From assembly GCF_003143515.1 (NCBI RefSeq), contig NZ_CP029343.1, forward strand, positions 3,100,001 through 3,164,000: a stretch of 64,000 nucleotides of DNA, given 5' to 3'. Source of the DNA: Massilia oculi (GTDB taxonomy: Bacteria > Pseudomonadota > Gammaproteobacteria > Burkholderiales > Burkholderiaceae_D). The position numbers and the translations under genes were made by a program. The notes under the pieces were generated by a model. The model worked only from the letters and a program-made list of their open reading frames with translations. It was not told the DNA's origin and ran no database searches. Each line of letters opens with the position of its first letter. Position 1 is the first letter of the stretch. Of the stretch, positions 34,313 to 42,766 are shown one piece after another.

Positions 34313-35089
34313 ATGCTGCTGATCCCCGCCATCGACCTGAAAGACGGTCACTGCGTTCGCCTGAAACAAGGCGATATGGACCTCGCCACCGTGTTTTCCG
34401 AAGATCCCGCCGACATGGCGCTGCATTGGCTCAAGAAGGGCGCGCGCCGCCTGCACCTGGTCGACCTGAACGGCGCATTCGCGGGCAAGCCGAAGAACGA
34501 GAGCGCCATCAAATCGATCCTGCAGGTAGTGCAGGAATACGCCGAAGACAACGGCCTGGACGAGATCCCAGTCCAGCTGGGCGGCGGCATCCGCGACCTC
34601 GACACCATCGAGCGCTACCTGGACGACGGCATCAGCTACATCATCGTCGGCACCGCCGCCGTCAAGAACCCGGGCTTCCTGCACGACGCCTGCGGCGCCT
34701 TCCCGGGCCACATCATCGTCGGCCTGGACGCCAAGGACGGCAAGGTCGCGACCGACGGCTGGAGCAAGATGTCGGGCCACGAAGTCATCGACCTGGCCAA
34801 GAAATTCGAAGGCTATGGCGTCGAATCGATCATCTACACCGACATCGGCCGCGACGGCATGATGGCCGGCGTGAACATCGAGGCGACCGTCAAGCTGGCG
34901 CGCGCGGTGAAGATTCCCGTGATCGCCTCGGGCGGCGTGCACGTGCTGGCCGACGTCGAGGCGCTGTGCGCGGTGCAGGACGAAGGCATCGAGGGCGTGA
35001 TCTGCGGCCGTTCGATCTACGAAGGCACGCTCGACCTGGCTTCGGCCCAGGAACGCGCCGATGAACTGACGGAAGGGGCGCAAACCTGA
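34313..35089 (+). CDS. hisA: ProFAR isomerase HisA
   Basis: HisA, 258 residues, is a (beta-alpha)8 barrel that isomerises ProFAR to PRFAR. The catalytic aspartates are in [15 protein letters not shown] (D8) and [14 protein letters not shown]. The two half-barrel phosphate sites ([10 protein letters not shown] and [12 protein letters not shown]) are present. A palindromic repeat element separates it from hisF. Confidence 0.96.
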   Translation: MLLIPAIDLKDGHCVRLKQGDMDLATVFSEDPADMALHWLKKGARRLHLVDLNGAFAGKPKNESAIKSILQVVQEYAEDNGLDEIPVQLGGGIRDLDTIERYLDDGISYIIVGTAAVKNPGFLHDACGAFPGHIIVGLDAKDGKVATDGWSKMSGHEVIDLAKKFEGYGVESIIYTDIGRDGMMAGVNIEATVKLARAVKIPVIASGGVHVLADVEALCAVQDEGIEGVICGRSIYEGTLDLASAQERADELTEGAQT

Positions 35090-35090
35090 C

Positions 35091-35187
35091 ACCTCGTTCC
35101 CGCGGAGGCGGGAACCCAGGTGTGCTTGCTTAATCGATATGCATGCAAACTTGGGTCCCCGCCTGCGCGGGGATGACGTGCCGGCGC
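35091..35187. repeat. Two-hairpin palindromic repeat (REP/BIME-like) between hisA and hisF
   Basis: GTTCCCGC-GGAG-GCGGGAAC (35096-35115) and TCCCCGC-CTGC-GCGGGGA (35156-35173) are two perfect hairpins. Each is joined to a CCCAGGT or ACTTGGG arm in inverted orientation around a 30-base AT-richer centre. GGCGGGAACCCA-type hairpins of this kind are common dispersed intergenic repeats in proteobacteria. Confidence 0.8.
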
Positions 35188-35196
35188 TGAGAAATC

Positions 35197-35979
35197 ATGC
35201 TCGCTAAACGCATCATCCCCTGCCTCGACGTCACCGGCGGCCGCGTGGTCAAGGGCGTCAATTTCACCGAGCTGCGCGATGCCGGCGACCCGGTCGAGAT
35301 CGCGCGCCGCTACGACGGGCAGGGCGCCGACGAGATCACCTTCCTCGACATCACCGCCTCCAGCGACGGCCGCGACCTGATCCTGCCGATCATCGAGGCG
35401 GTCGCCTCGACCGTGTTCATCCCGCTCACCGTCGGTGGCGGCGTGCGCAAGGTCGAGGACGTGCGGCGCCTGCTCAATGCCGGCGCCGACAAGGTCAGCA
35501 TGAACACCTCGGCCGTGACCAATCCGCAGCTGGTGTTCGACGCCGCCCAGAAGCACGGCTCGCAGTGCATCGTGGTGGCGATCGACGCCAAGCAGACGGG
35601 CCCCGGCAAGTGGGAAGTGTTCACCCATGGCGGCCGCAACGCCACCGGCCTGGACGCGGTGGAATGGGCGCGCAAGATGGAAAGCCTCGGCGCCGGTGAG
35701 TTGCTGCTCACTTCGATGGACCGCGACGGCACCAAAATCGGTTTCGACCTGGGCCTGACCCGCGCCGTCTCGGACGCCGTGGGCATCCCCGTCATCGCTT
35801 CCGGCGGCGTCGGCGGCCTGAAGGACCTGGCCGACGGCGTGCTCGAAGGCCATGCCGACGCGGTGCTGGCCGCCAGCATTTTCCACTACGGGCAGCACAC
35901 GGTCGGCGAGGCCAAGCGCTTCATGGCCGAACGGGGCATCCCGATGCGCCTCGATGAAGGAAAGCCACATGCCGAATAA
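35197..35979 (+). CDS. hisF: Imidazole glycerol phosphate synthase, cyclase subunit
   Basis: HisF, 260 residues, has D11 ([16 protein letters not shown]) and D130-region [15 protein letters not shown] as catalytic positions, and [15 protein letters not shown] and [12 protein letters not shown] as phosphate loops. It pairs with HisH. The start lies immediately after the palindromic repeat, and its 3' end overlaps hisI by 11 bases. Confidence 0.97.
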   Translation: MLAKRIIPCLDVTGGRVVKGVNFTELRDAGDPVEIARRYDGQGADEITFLDITASSDGRDLILPIIEAVASTVFIPLTVGGGVRKVEDVRRLLNAGADKVSMNTSAVTNPQLVFDAAQKHGSQCIVVAIDAKQTGPGKWEVFTHGGRNATGLDAVEWARKMESLGAGELLLTSMDRDGTKIGFDLGLTRAVSDAVGIPVIASGGVGGLKDLADGVLEGHADAVLAASIFHYGQHTVGEAKRFMAERGIPMRLDEGKPHAE

Positions 35980-36382
35980 TGCCAAGTGGCTCAACAAGGT
36001 GCGCTGGGACGAGCACGGCCTGGTGCCGGTGATTGCCCAGGAAGCGGCGACCGGCGACATCCTGATGTTCGCCTGGATGAACCGCGAAGCGCTCACGCGC
36101 ACCGTCGAGACGGGCGAAGCCGTATACTGGAGCCGTTCGCGCAAGAAGCTGTGGCACAAGGGCGAAGAGTCCGGTCACATCCAGAAGGTGAGCGAGATCC
36201 GCCTCGATTGCGACGAAGACGTGGTCCTGCTCAAGATCGAGCAGGTGGGCGGCATCGCCTGCCATACCGGCCGCCATTCCTGCTTCTTCCAGAAGTACGA
36301 CAATGGCGACTGGCACAGCGTCGAACCGGTGCTGCAAGACCCCGACACCATTTATTCCCCGGACAAGAAGAAGACCCCATGA
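35969..36382 (+). CDS. hisI: Phosphoribosyl-AMP cyclohydrolase
   Basis: HisI, 137 residues, is the stand-alone cyclohydrolase, not fused to HisE. Zinc and magnesium ligands are in [15 protein letters not shown] and [31 protein letters not shown] is the substrate-binding signature. The ATG at 35969 lies inside hisF, and the stop overlaps hisE (ATGA). Confidence 0.96.
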   Translation: MPNNAKWLNKVRWDEHGLVPVIAQEAATGDILMFAWMNREALTRTVETGEAVYWSRSRKKLWHKGEESGHIQKVSEIRLDCDEDVVLLKIEQVGGIACHTGRHSCFFQKYDNGDWHSVEPVLQDPDTIYSPDKKKTP

Positions 36383-36717
36383 GCGTTACCCTGGCCCGTG
36401 TCGCGGCCGTGATCGAATCGCGCAAGCCCGAGCACGGCGGCGACCCCGCGACCTCCTATGTCGCCAAGCTGTTCGCCAAGGGCGACGACGCCATCCTCAA
36501 GAAGATCGGCGAGGAAGCCACCGAGCTGGTGATGGCGGCCAAGGATGCGCGCGTCGCGAACGACCCGTCCAAGGTGCTGTACGAATGCGCCGACCTGTGG
36601 TTCCATTCGCTGGTGCTGCTGGCCAAGTTCGACCTCACGCCGCAACAGGTGCTGGACGAGCTGGCGCGGCGCGAAGGCATGTCCGGACTTATTGAAAAAG
36701 CTGCACGCAAGGAATAA
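36379..36717 (+). CDS. hisE: Phosphoribosyl-ATP pyrophosphatase
   Basis: HisE, 112 residues, is an all-alpha MazG-related pyrophosphatase with [31 protein letters not shown] (the EExxE metal region) and [14 protein letters not shown]. It is coupled to hisI and ends the histidine set. hinT follows after 167 bases. Confidence 0.95.
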   Translation: MSVTLARVAAVIESRKPEHGGDPATSYVAKLFAKGDDAILKKIGEEATELVMAAKDARVANDPSKVLYECADLWFHSLVLLAKFDLTPQQVLDELARREGMSGLIEKAARKE

Positions 36718-36884
36718 ATAATTCCTGAAGCGTTGCAAGTGAGCACATGCTCACCGTGCGTGGACGTGCTTCCGCTGTCATAATCGGCGACCGGGCGTCA
36801 TACCGATGTCACGGGGCGCTGATACGATGCCTCGGCTTCCCGGGCCTGCAAGTCCCTGAAATGTTGTCATAATCTGGAGACAAG

Positions 36885-37259
36885 ATGGATAACTGCATTT
36901 TTTGCAAGATCGTCGCCAAGCAGATCCCGGCCGCCGTCGTCTATGAAGACGAGGATGTGCTGGCATTCAAGGACATCAACCCGGCGGCGCCGGTGCACCT
37001 GCTGGTGATTCCCAAGCAGCACGTGTCCACCTTGTCCGACTGCACCGGGGAACACGCGGCGGTGCTGGGCAAGATGCTGGCGCTGGCGCCAAAGCTTGCA
37101 AAAGAGAATGGTATTGACGTCAAGACCGGCGCCGACGGCAAGCCGAACGGCGGCTTCAAGACACTGATCAATAGCGGTCCGGATGGCGGGCAGGAAGTGT
37201 ATCACCTGCACCTGCATATGTACGGCGGTCCGCGGCCGTGGCGTGGACTGGCGCTGTGA
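36885..37259 (+). CDS. hinT: HIT-family purine nucleoside phosphoramidase
   Basis: This 124-residue HIT protein has CIFCKIVAKQIPAAVVYEDE at the N-terminus and the histidine triad in VYHLHLHMYGG near residue 110. HinT hydrolyses adenosine phosphoramidates and lysyl-AMP. The ATG at 36885 follows a TGGAGA site. Its place between hisE and tatA is conserved in betaproteobacteria. Confidence 0.95.
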   Translation: MDNCIFCKIVAKQIPAAVVYEDEDVLAFKDINPAAPVHLLVIPKQHVSTLSDCTGEHAAVLGKMLALAPKLAKENGIDVKTGADGKPNGGFKTLINSGPDGGQEVYHLHLHMYGGPRPWRGLAL

Positions 37260-37374
37260 AGCATCCTCTAAGCCAGGACTAAGTTTCAGGGGGGCAGAGT
37301 GCTCCCGCATCGCGTATACTGTGGTAGACGCTTTCCCGATTTTTCAGGCGCATGCGCCTTGCTAGGAGAATAAC

Positions 37375-37611
37375 ATGGGTGGTTTGAGTATTTGGCATTG
37401 GGTCATCGTGCTGGTGGTCGTGATGCTGATCTTCGGCACCAAGAAGATCAGCAATATGGGTTCCGACCTGGGCAAGGCCGTCAAGGGCTTCAAGGACGGC
37501 GTGAAGGGCGACGAGGAAAAGGCTGCCGAAGCGAATCCAGCCCAAACGACGCAGCAGGTGGCCGACAAGTCGACCATCGACGTGGAAGCCCGCGACAAGA
37601 CCCGCCTGTAA
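37375..37611 (+). CDS. tatA: Twin-arginine translocase subunit TatA
   Basis: This 78-residue protein has one N-terminal membrane helix ([15 protein letters not shown]), the [23 protein letters not shown] amphipathic helix and a charged tail. It forms the pore of the Tat system for folded proteins. It is first in a tight tatABC operon. Confidence 0.96.
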   Translation: MGGLSIWHWVIVLVVVMLIFGTKKISNMGSDLGKAVKGFKDGVKGDEEKAAEANPAQTTQQVADKSTIDVEARDKTRL

Positions 37612-37623
37612 GCCGCGAGTTCC

Positions 37624-38148
37624 ATGATCGATCTTGGACTGTCGAAAATCGCGATCATCGGCGTGGTCGCCCTGATCGTGATCGGCCCTGAAAAGCTGCC
37701 CAAGGTGGCGCGCATGGCCGGGACGCTGTATGGCCGCGCCCAGCGCTACCTGCACGACGTGAAGTCCGAGGTCAGCCGCGAGATCGAGCTCGACGAGCTG
37801 CGCAACCTGCACAAGGAAGTGCAGGAGAAGGCGCAATCGTTCAAGAGCGAGGTCGAATCGGCCACCAGCGATTTCGAGTCGTCCGTCACCAGCCACGTCG
37901 ACGAGGTCGAGGCGATGTGGGATGGCCGCGCGGCGCACGACAGCAGCGCGACCACGATCACGCCCACCGTGGCCGACATCGACCGCAAGGCCAGGGACTT
38001 CCGCCGCAAGAAGCTGGTGCGCACCTCGAGCGTGCCGGCCTGGTACAAGAACCGCCATGGCACCAAGCGCCATGTGATGTCGGGCGCCGCCCGGGTGCGC
38101 AAGTTCCGCCCCGGCAGCGCCAGCAAATCCAATTCTTCCTTCTTCTAA
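37624..38148 (+). CDS. tatB: Twin-arginine translocase subunit TatB
   Basis: This 174-residue protein starts MIDLGLSKIAIIGVVALIVIG. It has the TatB-type glutamate and glycine-proline hinge (GPEKLPKVARMAG), a long amphipathic helix, and a basic C-terminal tail rich in lysine and arginine. TatB receives Tat substrates with TatC. tatC starts directly after its stop. Confidence 0.95.
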   Translation: MIDLGLSKIAIIGVVALIVIGPEKLPKVARMAGTLYGRAQRYLHDVKSEVSREIELDELRNLHKEVQEKAQSFKSEVESATSDFESSVTSHVDEVEAMWDGRAAHDSSATTITPTVADIDRKARDFRRKKLVRTSSVPAWYKNRHGTKRHVMSGAARVRKFRPGSASKSNSSFF

Positions 38149-38904
38149 ATGACTGAGCAAGCCGCCGGCGAAGACACTTTCATCTCGCACCTGGTCGAGC
38201 TGCGTGACCGCCTGGTCAAGGCCTCGATCGGGATCGCGATCGTGTGCGCCGCGCTGATGGCGTGGCCGGGGCCGTCGCATATCTACGACCTGATCGCCGC
38301 ACCGATGATCGCCTCGATGCCGCCCGGCTCGACCATGATCGCCACCGGCGTCATCTCGCCCTTCCTGGTGCCGATGAAGGTCACCCTGCTGCTGTCCTTC
38401 ATCCTGGCGCTGCCCTGGGTGTTCTACCAGGCCTGGGCCTTCATCGCGCCCGGCCTGTACGCCCACGAAAAGCGCCTGGTGCTGCCGCTGGTGATCTCGT
38501 CGTCGGTGCTGTTCATCGCCGGCGTGGCGTTCTGCTACTTCTTCGTGTTCGGCCGCGTGTTCCACTTCATCGGCGAGTTCGCGCCGACCTCGATCGCGGT
38601 CATGCCCGATATCGAGAATTACCTCGATTTCGTGATGTCGATGTGCCTGGCCTTCGGCGCCTCGTTCGAGGTGCCGGTGGTGGTCGTGATCCTGGTGCGC
38701 ATGGGCATCGTCAGCCTCGAAAAACTGCGCTCGGTCCGTTCCTACGTGATCGTCGGTGCCTTCGTGATCGCCGCCATCGTCACCCCGCCGGACGTGGTCA
38801 GCCAGCTGGCCCTGGCCATTCCGATGTGCCTGCTCTACGAGCTGGGCCTGCTGGTGGCGCCGATCTTCCAGCGCGCGACCACCGCGCCGGAAGAAACGGC
38901 GTAA
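38149..38904 (+). CDS. tatC: Twin-arginine translocase subunit TatC
   Basis: This 251-residue six-helix membrane protein has the N-terminal signal-recognition segment TFISHLVELRDRLVKA, the PWVFYQAWAFIAPGLYAHEKR block, and the conserved VFHFIGEFAP-type periplasmic loop. It recognises the twin-arginine motif. The ATG at 38149 abuts the tatB stop. Confidence 0.96.
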   Translation: MTEQAAGEDTFISHLVELRDRLVKASIGIAIVCAALMAWPGPSHIYDLIAAPMIASMPPGSTMIATGVISPFLVPMKVTLLLSFILALPWVFYQAWAFIAPGLYAHEKRLVLPLVISSSVLFIAGVAFCYFFVFGRVFHFIGEFAPTSIAVMPDIENYLDFVMSMCLAFGASFEVPVVVVILVRMGIVSLEKLRSVRSYVIVGAFVIAAIVTPPDVVSQLALAIPMCLLYELGLLVAPIFQRATTAPEETA

Positions 38905-38913
38905 GCTCGCTAC

Positions 38914-38937
38914 AGCGCCGGGCGCCGCCCCGGCGCT
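38914..38937. terminator. Shared hairpin between convergent tatC and esterase gene
   Basis: AGCGCCGGG (38914-38922) pairs with CCCGGCGCT (38929-38937) over six bases. There is no T-run, and it overlaps the esterase stop codon by two bases. It may slow or protect both convergent transcripts. Confidence 0.45.
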
Positions 38938-40432
38938 ACGGACAATTCCCCACGATGTAGTATCCCTGCGCCGTCTGCGCCAGCGTGCTGGTGAAGAAGG
39001 CGTTGTACAGTCCCATGGTCTGGTTCGAGCCCTTGGCCAGCGCATAGCCGCCGCTCGCGTGCGCGCGTCCGGCCTGGACGTGGGCGTAGTTGCTGGCAGT
39101 GCTGGTCGTGCAGGTGAACGGCGGTGGCGGCGTGCCAGCGCCCACCTGGAAGGCGGGGAGCGCGCAGGCATTCGACGTTTGTCCGTTATTGCCGATGGCC
39201 GTCACGCTGCCGCCATAGCTGCCGTCGGCGCGGTTCGCATAGGCCTTGCTGAACGCCGCGCCGCTGCCGGCCGCGGCGTCGTCGACCGGCGACGGGCCAG
39301 TGAGCAGCACCCGGTAGCCGGCGATCGACCCTTCGGCGAAACTGGCGGCGCCGTTCACCGTGACCGTCGACCCCGACACGCTGGTGCTGCACGAGGCCAT
39401 GCTGGGCGCCGGCGCCTGCGACACCCGCAGGTTCCTGTTGAACCAGAAATCCATGATAAAGGCCGGGTAGTTCACGCGGGTCGCATTCACGTAGTTGGCG
39501 TTCTGGCCTCCCGTGCCGGCCGGCCAGGCGTGGCCGAGGCCCGTCACCGTGATCTGCGAGGTGCGCACCTTGCCGTTGGCGTCCGTGTATTCCACATTGC
39601 TGCCGCTGCCCGGCACGGTCACCGCCGCGCCCTGCGTCCAGGCGCCGCCATACACCTGGCGCATGGCGGCGGCGTCCAATGGGCCATAGGCTTGCGCCAC
39701 CGTGTAGTCGCTGGTTCCCCAGAGCACACCCGTGACCTGGGTCGCGAAATGGTCGGCCGCGCTGCCCGCCATCGCGCGGCAGGCATTGGCCGCGGTGGTT
39801 GCCGTATAGCCGGAAGGGACGATCGAGATCTGGCCGGTGGTGACGCCCGGTGGCGGGGCGGCGGAGAGGCCCAGGCCGGCGAAGACCTCGGGCGCCGTGC
39901 AGCCCAGCACCATGGCCTTGGCGCCGCCCGAGGACAGGCCGGCCACGTACACCTGTTTCGGATCGATCGCGTACTGCGGGTTGGAGAGGAAGCGGTTGAC
40001 CAGGTCGAGCAGCACCGCCGTGTGGCCATGGGAACGGCTGCGGTTGGTGGCGGCCCAGTCCCAGCAGTGGGTGCCGTAGACGTTGCCGGTGGCGTTCGGC
40101 GCCAGGATCACCGCGCCGTACTGGTCGGCCACCGCCTTCCAGTTGTAGCCGGCGTCGCCGCTGCCGTTGATGACGTCGCCGCCCGCGGTCTGCGCGCAGC
40201 CGTGCAGCACCAGCACCAGGGCGCGCTTGTTGTCCAGGATCGGTGGCGTGGCCGGCCAGTAGTAGTAGCCGCCCAGGGCGCCGCCGTGGGTGGTGTCGTT
40301 GGCCCAGACCTGGTTGGCGCTCCAGGCGCCGGGGCCGGCCTGGACCGGAGTCTGTGCGAGGGCAGGGATGAACGGCGCGCACAGCGCCAGGCAGATCGCG
40401 GCTTGCGCCGCTCGTCGATGGAAGGGCTGCAT
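38936..40432 (-). CDS. Secreted PHB-depolymerase family esterase
   Basis: This 498-residue exported alpha/beta hydrolase has a signal peptide ending near residue 27 (FIPALAQ). The catalytic domain has the oxyanion LVLHGCAQTAGG, the lipase box GLSSGGAKAMVL (serine near residue 166) and the histidine in VTGLGHAWPAGTGG. A linker or fibronectin-like region (about 310-430) precedes a C-terminal domain ending in YYIVGNCP. It may degrade polyhydroxybutyrate or a related polyester outside the cell; feruloyl-esterase-type activity cannot be ruled out. The ATG at 40432 is used because it begins the signal peptide. Confidence 0.85.
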   Translation of the reverse strand: MQPFHRRAAQAAICLALCAPFIPALAQTPVQAGPGAWSANQVWANDTTHGGALGGYYYWPATPPILDNKRALVLVLHGCAQTAGGDVINGSGDAGYNWKAVADQYGAVILAPNATGNVYGTHCWDWAATNRSRSHGHTAVLLDLVNRFLSNPQYAIDPKQVYVAGLSSGGAKAMVLGCTAPEVFAGLGLSAAPPPGVTTGQISIVPSGYTATTAANACRAMAGSAADHFATQVTGVLWGTSDYTVAQAYGPLDAAAMRQVYGGAWTQGAAVTVPGSGSNVEYTDANGKVRTSQITVTGLGHAWPAGTGGQNANYVNATRVNYPAFIMDFWFNRNLRVSQAPAPSMASCSTSVSGSTVTVNGAASFAEGSIAGYRVLLTGPSPVDDAAAGSGAAFSKAYANRADGSYGGSVTAIGNNGQTSNACALPAFQVGAGTPPPPFTCTTSTASNYAHVQAGRAHASGGYALAKGSNQTMGLYNAFFTSTLAQTAQGYYIVGNCP

Positions 40433-40585
40433 GCGATGTCTCCGGATATGGTTGTCGTGGGCTGGCCGGGAGGCCTGCCACATTCATCATAGTTCGGGAG
40501 ACGGGGCGCACAAGCGGGTGCGCGAGCACGCCGCTTGTGCGTTTTTGCACGGCCTTCATGGGTCATGAGGGCCATGCGGAGAGGG

Positions 40586-42472
40586 TCACTGCATCAACTC
40601 GGAGATCATCTTGACCGGCGCATTGCCGTAGCTGAGGAACTGGTCGTGGAATTCCTTCAGCTTGAAGCGCTCGCCCAGCTGCTGCTTGCGGCGCTCGCGC
40701 AGTTCCATGATCTGGTGGTAGCCGCTGAAGTAACTGGTCAGCTGCACCGAGGTCAGGGTCACGCGGCGCCATTTTTCGTCGGCTTCCTGGCGCGTCTGGA
40801 AGGCCTGGCGGGTGAGCAGGTCGATCGCCGCCTCCCGGCCCATGCCGTTCACGTGCACGCTGTAGTCGAGGATGGTGTTGGTCACGCTGCGCAGGTTCCA
40901 CTTCGAGTACATCAGCCACATCTCGGGCGCGTTGTCGCCATAGCCCGATTCGAGCATCATGCGCTCGCCATACACGGCCCAGCCTTCGACCATGGCGCCA
41001 TTGCCGAACAACGACTTGATCAGGGAAGGCGAGCGGTTGGCGTGCACCAGCTGCGCGTAGTGGCCGGGGATCGCCTCGTGGATGTTCAGGATCTGCAGGA
41101 TCCACTCGTTGTACTCGCGCAGGCTGCTCTCGGCCTGTTCCGGCGTGAGATTGTCCATCGGCGTGACGTTGTAATAGGTCTTGTCCTTGGAGCGGTAAGG
41201 GCCCGGCGCGTCGATGCTGGCGCCGGCCACGCCGCGCTGGTACATCGGCGTTTCGCGCACCTCGAGCGGCTTGCTCGGGTCCAGCGTCAGCAGGTCGTGC
41301 TTGATCACCCAGTCCTGCAGCAGCGGGATCTGGCGCCGGATCTCGGCGAAGAAGTTCTCGCGCGCGACGTGGCGGCTGGATAACTTGTCGATCATCATGC
41401 CGATCTTCTGGAAGCGGTCGGCCGGCTTGTTCACGCCCGCCATATAGCGCGGCCACAGCTCGTCCGAGATGCGGTCCATGTTCGACAGCAGTTCCTCGCG
41501 CGTGACCAGGGCCTTGCGGAAGGTTTCCTCGGCGCTGGAGGACGACTGGATGTCGAGCGCGAACTTCTGCTCGTACAGCGCCTTGCCCGCGCGGAAAGGC
41601 CGCGCCTGGCCGCTGGCCGCCTGGCGCTTCTCGACACCGTTCAAAAAGTCGACATAGCCCAGCACCGCGGTGCCGGCGTTGGCGATGCGCTGGGCGAAGA
41701 TCGCCTTTTCCTGCGTCGTCAATATCGATTCCTCGGCCGCCCTGCCCAGGTCGGCCAGCACGGCCATCGTGCCCGGCGCCTGGCCGATCGCGAGCTGGGT
41801 GTGCTCGCGCGTCGGGTTGGTGATGGAGGCCTGCGCCGCCGCGTAATAGGCCGGCACGTCGGCCAGGCGCTTGAGAATGGTGCGCAGGCGCTGCGGCTTG
41901 GCCGCGTAGTCGGTGTTCAGGATCAGGTCGAGCGGCGCGGCGACGTTGTACTGCGACGGGTTCCACTCGTATTCGCGCCAGGTGGAGAGGCGCCAGCGGT
42001 CCTTCTCCAGCTTGTTGACCAGAAGGGCCAGATCGGTGCGGTAGCGCGGCGACAGCTGCCTGGGATCGAGCTTGCCGAATTTTTCCAGCCACTCGTTGGC
42101 GAAGGCCAGCTGCTTCGCGCGCGTGTCGGCGTTCGGGATGGTGAGATTCGCGGCATTGTCGAACTTGCCGACGTAGATGCCGCCTTCGGGGTCCATGCGC
42201 CACAGGGCGGTCAGGTATTGCATGCTCAGGGTCGACATGCGGCGGTCGAGGCGCATCTCGGCGGCGTTCGCGCCGGCGGCAGCCGCGGAGGCGGCGCCGG
42301 CGCCGACGGCGGCCGCGCCCACCAGGGCTTTCTTGCCCTTGCTGGAAGTCTTCTTCTTGACGACCTTCGAGGATTTCGCCTTGCCCTTGGCTGGCTTGGA
42401 GGTGGCGGCGACGGCCGGCGTCAGTGCGAAACACGCCAGCAAGGCCGCCAGCGCGATTTTCGTTTTCATCAT
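40586..42472 (-). CDS. DUF885 family secreted peptidase-like protein
   Basis: This 628-residue exported protein has a signal peptide (about residues 1-22) and a lysine-rich then alanine-rich low-complexity stretch (about 25-70) before the DUF885 domain. The domain carries HEAIPGHYAQL (near residue 466) and GWAVYGERMM downstream. These are the putative zinc ligands of this gluzincin-like family, which are thought to be carboxypeptidase- or dipeptidase-like. Start candidates are ATG 42472 and 42469; a TTG at 42481 is less likely. Confidence 0.85.
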   Translation of the reverse strand: MMKTKIALAALLACFALTPAVAATSKPAKGKAKSSKVVKKKTSSKGKKALVGAAAVGAGAASAAAAGANAAEMRLDRRMSTLSMQYLTALWRMDPEGGIYVGKFDNAANLTIPNADTRAKQLAFANEWLEKFGKLDPRQLSPRYRTDLALLVNKLEKDRWRLSTWREYEWNPSQYNVAAPLDLILNTDYAAKPQRLRTILKRLADVPAYYAAAQASITNPTREHTQLAIGQAPGTMAVLADLGRAAEESILTTQEKAIFAQRIANAGTAVLGYVDFLNGVEKRQAASGQARPFRAGKALYEQKFALDIQSSSSAEETFRKALVTREELLSNMDRISDELWPRYMAGVNKPADRFQKIGMMIDKLSSRHVARENFFAEIRRQIPLLQDWVIKHDLLTLDPSKPLEVRETPMYQRGVAGASIDAPGPYRSKDKTYYNVTPMDNLTPEQAESSLREYNEWILQILNIHEAIPGHYAQLVHANRSPSLIKSLFGNGAMVEGWAVYGERMMLESGYGDNAPEMWLMYSKWNLRSVTNTILDYSVHVNGMGREAAIDLLTRQAFQTRQEADEKWRRVTLTSVQLTSYFSGYHQIMELRERRKQQLGERFKLKEFHDQFLSYGNAPVKMISELMQ

Positions 42473-42582
42473 CGTATTCAACCCTGTAACTAAGGAGATG
42501 CCTGGATGCGCGCAGGCGCGAAGGCGTGCAGATTAGCATCAAAACCGTGCTTTGCGGACGGTTGAAACATTCCGACACGTTA

Positions 42583-42739
42583 GAGCCTATCTCGGCAGAT
42601 GGGAGTCGCTGCTGGCGCGCATGACAAGCGTGGGCGGCGTTGCTCGTCGTTGCATGGCGCCGCCATGCGGCCTGCTCGCGCCTTGCCCACACTCGTCATG
42701 CATCGCCATCAGCTGCCTCCCATCTACCGAGATAGGCTC
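42583..42739. mobile_element. 157-base palindromic MITE-like element flanked by TA
   Basis: Its ends are inverted: the left arm reads GAGCCTATCTCGGCAGAT and the right arm, read from 42739 backwards, GAGCCTATCTCGGTAGAT. The arms stay about three-quarters identical down to a CATGGCGCCGCCATG-like centre near 42660, so the whole element can fold into one long hairpin. A TA dinucleotide lies at each edge (42581-42582 and 42740-42741), as expected for IS630/mariner-type insertion. It has no coding capacity. Confidence 0.75.
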
Positions 42740-42766
42740 TATGCCAACATTAATGAATCGACAATC

